Program-made: the position numbers and the translations under genes
Notes under the pieces: generated by a model
What the model was told of the DNA's origin: nothing
Databases searched by the model: none
The model's input: only the letters and a program-made list of their open reading frames with translations
Shown here: piece after piece, positions 61,342 through 64,000 of the stretch
How positions within the stretch are numbered: position 1 is the first letter of the stretch
Layout: each line of letters starts with the position of its first letter
DNA from: Bradyrhizobium diazoefficiens
GTDB taxonomy: Bacteria; Pseudomonadota; Alphaproteobacteria; Rhizobiales; Xanthobacteraceae
Assembly: GCF_016616425.1 (NCBI RefSeq)
Contig: NZ_CP067101.1
Coordinates: 2,108,001 to 2,172,000, forward strand
Length of the DNA stretch: 64,000 nt
Direction of reading: 5' to 3'

Positions 61342-61706
61342 TGGCCACGATTCTGACCGTCGACGATTCCCCCAGCATTCGGCAAATGATCAAGGTCGTG
61401 CTCGAGCCGGCCGGTCACAGCGTGATCGAGGCCGGCGACGGCGCGCAAGGGCTCGCCAAGGCGCAGGCCGGCAAGCCCGACCTCGTGATCACTGACCTCA
61501 ACATGCCCGTCATGAACGGGCTGGAGCTGATCCGGGCACTGCGCAAGCTGCCGGGCGCGATCGGCATGCCCATCGTGTTCCTGACGACCGAATCCAACGA
61601 CACGGCGAAGCAGGAAGCCAAGAGCGCCGGCGCCACCGGCTGGATCACCAAACCGTTCAAGCCTGAGCAGTTGCTCGCCGTGGTTAGCAAGCTGGTGCGC
61701 ACATGA
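61341..61706 (+). CDS. cheY: Chemotaxis response regulator CheY
   Basis: A 121-residue single REC domain: D8/D9 (VDDSPS), D52 in LVITDLNMPVMNG, T82 in VFLTTESND, K104 in WITKPFKPEQL. Length is standard. Overlaps cheA by four bases. CheA phosphorylates it to control the flagellar motor or another output. Confidence 0.93.
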   Translation: MATILTVDDSPSIRQMIKVVLEPAGHSVIEAGDGAQGLAKAQAGKPDLVITDLNMPVMNGLELIRALRKLPGAIGMPIVFLTTESNDTAKQEAKSAGATGWITKPFKPEQLLAVVSKLVRT

Positions 61707-63778
61707 GCGCTGTGGACCCAACCGAGGTCTTCCGCCAGGAAGCCAGCGAGCTCTTCGAAGTTCTTGAGGGGGCCTTGCTCGATCTCGGCCAGCGTCCCGA
61801 GGACCGCGAGCTGGTCGATTCCGCCTTCCGCGCCCTGCATACGATCAAGGGTTCGGGCGCCATGTTCGGCTTCGACAAGGTTGCCTCCTTCACCCACGAA
61901 TTCGAGACCGCGTTCGACCGCGTCCGCAACGGCGAGATCAAGCCGACCCAGGAGCTGATCTCGGTCGCGCTCGCCGCCAAGGATTACATTCGCGCGTTGA
62001 TCGAAGATCCGCAGTCGACCGACGACATCATCGGCGAAGCCATCCTCGACGACCTCAAGCGCTTCGTCTCGGCCGACCAGCCTGACGCTCCGATGGTCGC
62101 GATCGCCGAGGCGCCCCCGCTGGCCGCCCGCGAGAGCAAGCAGGCCGGCTGGCATCTCCATCTGGAGTTCGAATCCCACATCCTGCGCAACGGCTCGAAC
62201 CCGCTCGACCTGCTGGAAGATCTCTGCAAGCTCGGGCCCTGCTTCGTCGTCCCGATCACTGACGGCATCCCGTTCCTCGACGAACTGGAGCCGGACGACT
62301 GCTATCTGAAGTGGGATGTCAAGCTGCACGCGGCCTGCGACAAGGACGCGATCGACGACGTCTTCATGTTCGTCCAGGACGAGATGAAGCTGACGCTCGC
62401 GCCGCTGGCGCATGTCGAAGCTCCTGCACCGGCACCGCTGTTCCGGCTGCTCGACGAGGAGCCGACTCCGGCGGCCCAGATTGCTGCGCCCATGGTCGAG
62501 GTCGTCGCTTCGCCGGTTGCCGTGCAGCCCGCAGCGAAGACCGAGCCCAAATCTGAAGCCAGAGCGGAGCCGAAGTCCGAGGCCAAGCGCGAAGACCGCG
62601 GCATTGCCACCGTTCGTGTCCAGGCCGAGCGCCTGGACGAGCTGATGGACCGGGTCGGCGAACTCGTCATCGCCCAGGCGCGGCTGACCCAGCTCGCCGC
62701 CTGCGGCTCCGACCTCTCGATCAAGATGATCGCCGAGGAGATCGAGCGCCTCGCTTCCTCCTTGCGCGATACCACGATGGGTGCGCGCATGGTGCCGATC
62801 GGCTCGCTGTTCGGCCGTTTCCGCCGCCTCGTGCATGACCTGTCGCGGGATCTGTCCAAGCCTGTCGAATTCGTCACCTCGGGCGAAGATACCGAGCTCG
62901 ACAAGACCATGATCGAATGCCTGGCCGATCCGCTGGTGCACCTGATCCGCAACGCCATCGATCACGGCATCGAGGACACCGCCACGCGAGCCGCCAACGG
63001 CAAGGGCGAGCCGGCACGAATCGAACTGCAGGCCGTCCACTCCGGGGCCCAGGTGCTGGTGACGGTCCGGGACAATGGTGCGGGCCTCAACACGGCACGG
63101 ATCCGCGCCAAGGCCGAAGAGCAGGGCCTTGTCGCAGCGGGCGCGACGCTCTCGGACCACGAGGTTCACCAGTTCCTGTTCCACCCGGGCTTCTCCACTG
63201 CGCAGGCCATCTCGGCGCTGTCCGGCCGCGGCGTCGGCATGGACGTGGTCAAGCGCACCATCGAGAACATGCGCGGCTCGATCGATCTGTCGACCAGGCC
63301 CGGCCACGGCACCACCGTGACGCTGCGCCTGCCGCTGACACTCGCGATCATCGAAGGTCTGCTGATCCGCGTGGACGAGGGCCGCTACATCATCCCGCTG
63401 TCGGCGGTGGAGGAATGCGTCGAGCTGACCGCCGAGGACGAGCGCTCGCGGAGCCGCAACTTCCTCAACATGCGGGGCAATCTGGTGCCGTTCCTGCGGC
63501 TTCGGGAGCTCATGAGTGCGTCCGGCGCGCCGGACCGGCATCAGAAGACGATCATCATCTCCACCGGCGAGACCCGCGTCGGACTCGTCGCCGACCAGAT
63601 CATCGGCAACCACCAGACCGTGATCAAGTCGCTTTCCAAGCTGCACTCCGACGTCACGATCTTCTCCGGGGCGACCATCCTCGGCGACGGTACTGCGGCA
63701 TTGATCCTGGACGTGGTGCAACTCGTTGCGCTGGCGCAGTCCCAGGTCGAGAAACAGCACAGCAGCGAGGCGGCGTGA
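61703..63778 (+). CDS. cheA: Chemotaxis histidine kinase CheA
   Basis: A 691-residue hybrid-sensor-type kinase. P1 HPt domain with phospho-His H46 (AFRALHTIKGSGAMFGF), a P2-like region (150-235), an Ala/Pro/Lys linker (270-300), dimerisation P3, P4 HATPase with N-box LVHLIRNAIDHGIE, G1 VTVRDNGAGLN, G2 FSTAQAISALSGRGVGMDVV, then a CheW-like P5 domain (LLIRVDEGRYIIPLSAVEEC). Next gene is a CheW homologue, overlapping by one base. Confidence 0.95.
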   Translation: MSAVDPTEVFRQEASELFEVLEGALLDLGQRPEDRELVDSAFRALHTIKGSGAMFGFDKVASFTHEFETAFDRVRNGEIKPTQELISVALAAKDYIRALIEDPQSTDDIIGEAILDDLKRFVSADQPDAPMVAIAEAPPLAARESKQAGWHLHLEFESHILRNGSNPLDLLEDLCKLGPCFVVPITDGIPFLDELEPDDCYLKWDVKLHAACDKDAIDDVFMFVQDEMKLTLAPLAHVEAPAPAPLFRLLDEEPTPAAQIAAPMVEVVASPVAVQPAAKTEPKSEARAEPKSEAKREDRGIATVRVQAERLDELMDRVGELVIAQARLTQLAACGSDLSIKMIAEEIERLASSLRDTTMGARMVPIGSLFGRFRRLVHDLSRDLSKPVEFVTSGEDTELDKTMIECLADPLVHLIRNAIDHGIEDTATRAANGKGEPARIELQAVHSGAQVLVTVRDNGAGLNTARIRAKAEEQGLVAAGATLSDHEVHQFLFHPGFSTAQAISALSGRGVGMDVVKRTIENMRGSIDLSTRPGHGTTVTLRLPLTLAIIEGLLIRVDEGRYIIPLSAVEECVELTAEDERSRSRNFLNMRGNLVPFLRLRELMSASGAPDRHQKTIIISTGETRVGLVADQIIGNHQTVIKSLSKLHSDVTIFSGATILGDGTAALILDVVQLVALAQSQVEKQHSSEAA

Positions 63779-64000
63779 TGAAGCAGGACACTGGTCAAGG
63801 CGCAGGCGAGCATCACGAGGCTTCCATGCAGGTCGTCATGATCGGGCTCGGCGAGGAGAAATTCGCGCTCGATGCCGGCCTCGTGCGCGAGATCATCGAC
63901 CCCATGCCGGCAACCAAGGTGGCCGGTGCCAGATCGTTCGTGCCGAGCGTGATCAATGTGCGCGGCAACGTCATTCCGCTGGCCGATCTGCGCATCCGCT
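63778..64000 (+). CDS. cheW: CheW-like coupling protein (runs off window edge)
   Basis: 74 codons from an ATG overlapping the cheA stop (TGATG). After a short acidic leader (KQDTGQGAGEHHEAS) comes QVVMIGLGEEKFALDAGLV, REIIDPMPATKV, SFVPSVINVRGNVIPLADLR, the beginning of a CheW domain. The rest is outside the window. Would link CheA to receptors. Confidence 0.88.
   Translation, partial: MKQDTGQGAGEHHEASMQVVMIGLGEEKFALDAGLVREIIDPMPATKVAGARSFVPSVINVRGNVIPLADLRIR

Overview
The window looks like a stretch of a Bradyrhizobium-type chromosome (Alphaproteobacteria, Rhizobiales). The evidence is the high G+C core with NADH-linked formate dehydrogenase, a CheA/CheY/STAS operon, the tricarballylate pair TcuA/TcuB, many solute-binding proteins, and two kinds of dispersed intergenic palindrome typical of that genus (43.3 kb and 54.0 kb). 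The assignment rests on protein resemblance and repeat style, not on a search.

The window has two halves. Positions 1 to about 24.6 kb are accessory DNA: two divergent HTH-plus-tyrosine-recombinase modules (1-2.8 kb); a nucleotidyltransferase-fold gene preceded by four 9-bp repeats at exact 33-bp steps (2.9-4.1 kb); a ferritin-like di-iron protein (5.6-6.5 kb); wreckage of an IS3 transposase and a serine recombinase (7.0-8.2 kb); a three-gene overlapping operon of two microproteins and a SLATT-like two-helix membrane protein (8.35-9.2 kb); and a probable 13.7 kb integrated element (about 10.65-24.36 kb). That element is bounded by direct copies of the 3' end of a tRNA-Thr gene, each flanked on the inner side by TACCAAC repeats. 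A P4-type integrase (frameshifted) and a small excisionase-like gene lie at its right end. Its cargo is mostly small unknown genes, plus a probable Ntn-hydrolase, a DUF2441-like protein, a trypsin-like protease and several exported small proteins. An intact tRNA with CAU anticodon follows at 24.55 kb.

From 24.98 kb onward the sequence is core-like. Two periplasmic binding proteins (TctC-like and LivK-like) are followed by a metal-cofactor and formate block: TupA-like tungstate-binding protein, a divergent MoeA, a MoeA fused to a periplasmic-binding-like domain, a NicC-like monooxygenase, MobA and FdhD (divergent), MobB, canonical MoeA, a TusA-like protein, an OFA-family MFS transporter with a 40-residue companion, then a fused FdsG-FdsB and FdsA. 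These plausibly import oxyanion and carboxylate, build the bis-MGD cofactor, sulfurate it and install it in formate dehydrogenase.

After a YbaK deacylase and an exported lactonase-like metallohydrolase comes a five-gene overlapping operon of Gld-type ABC exporter, DUF4340 and HupE/UreJ-like genes (45.1-50.5 kb). Next are a GntR regulator divergent from tcuA-tcuB with a palindromic operator between them, pncB, an SPW membrane protein, a FecR-CHASE2/adenylate cyclase pair, a REC-HD-GYP phosphodiesterase, and the STAS-cheY-cheA-cheW operon, which runs off the right edge.
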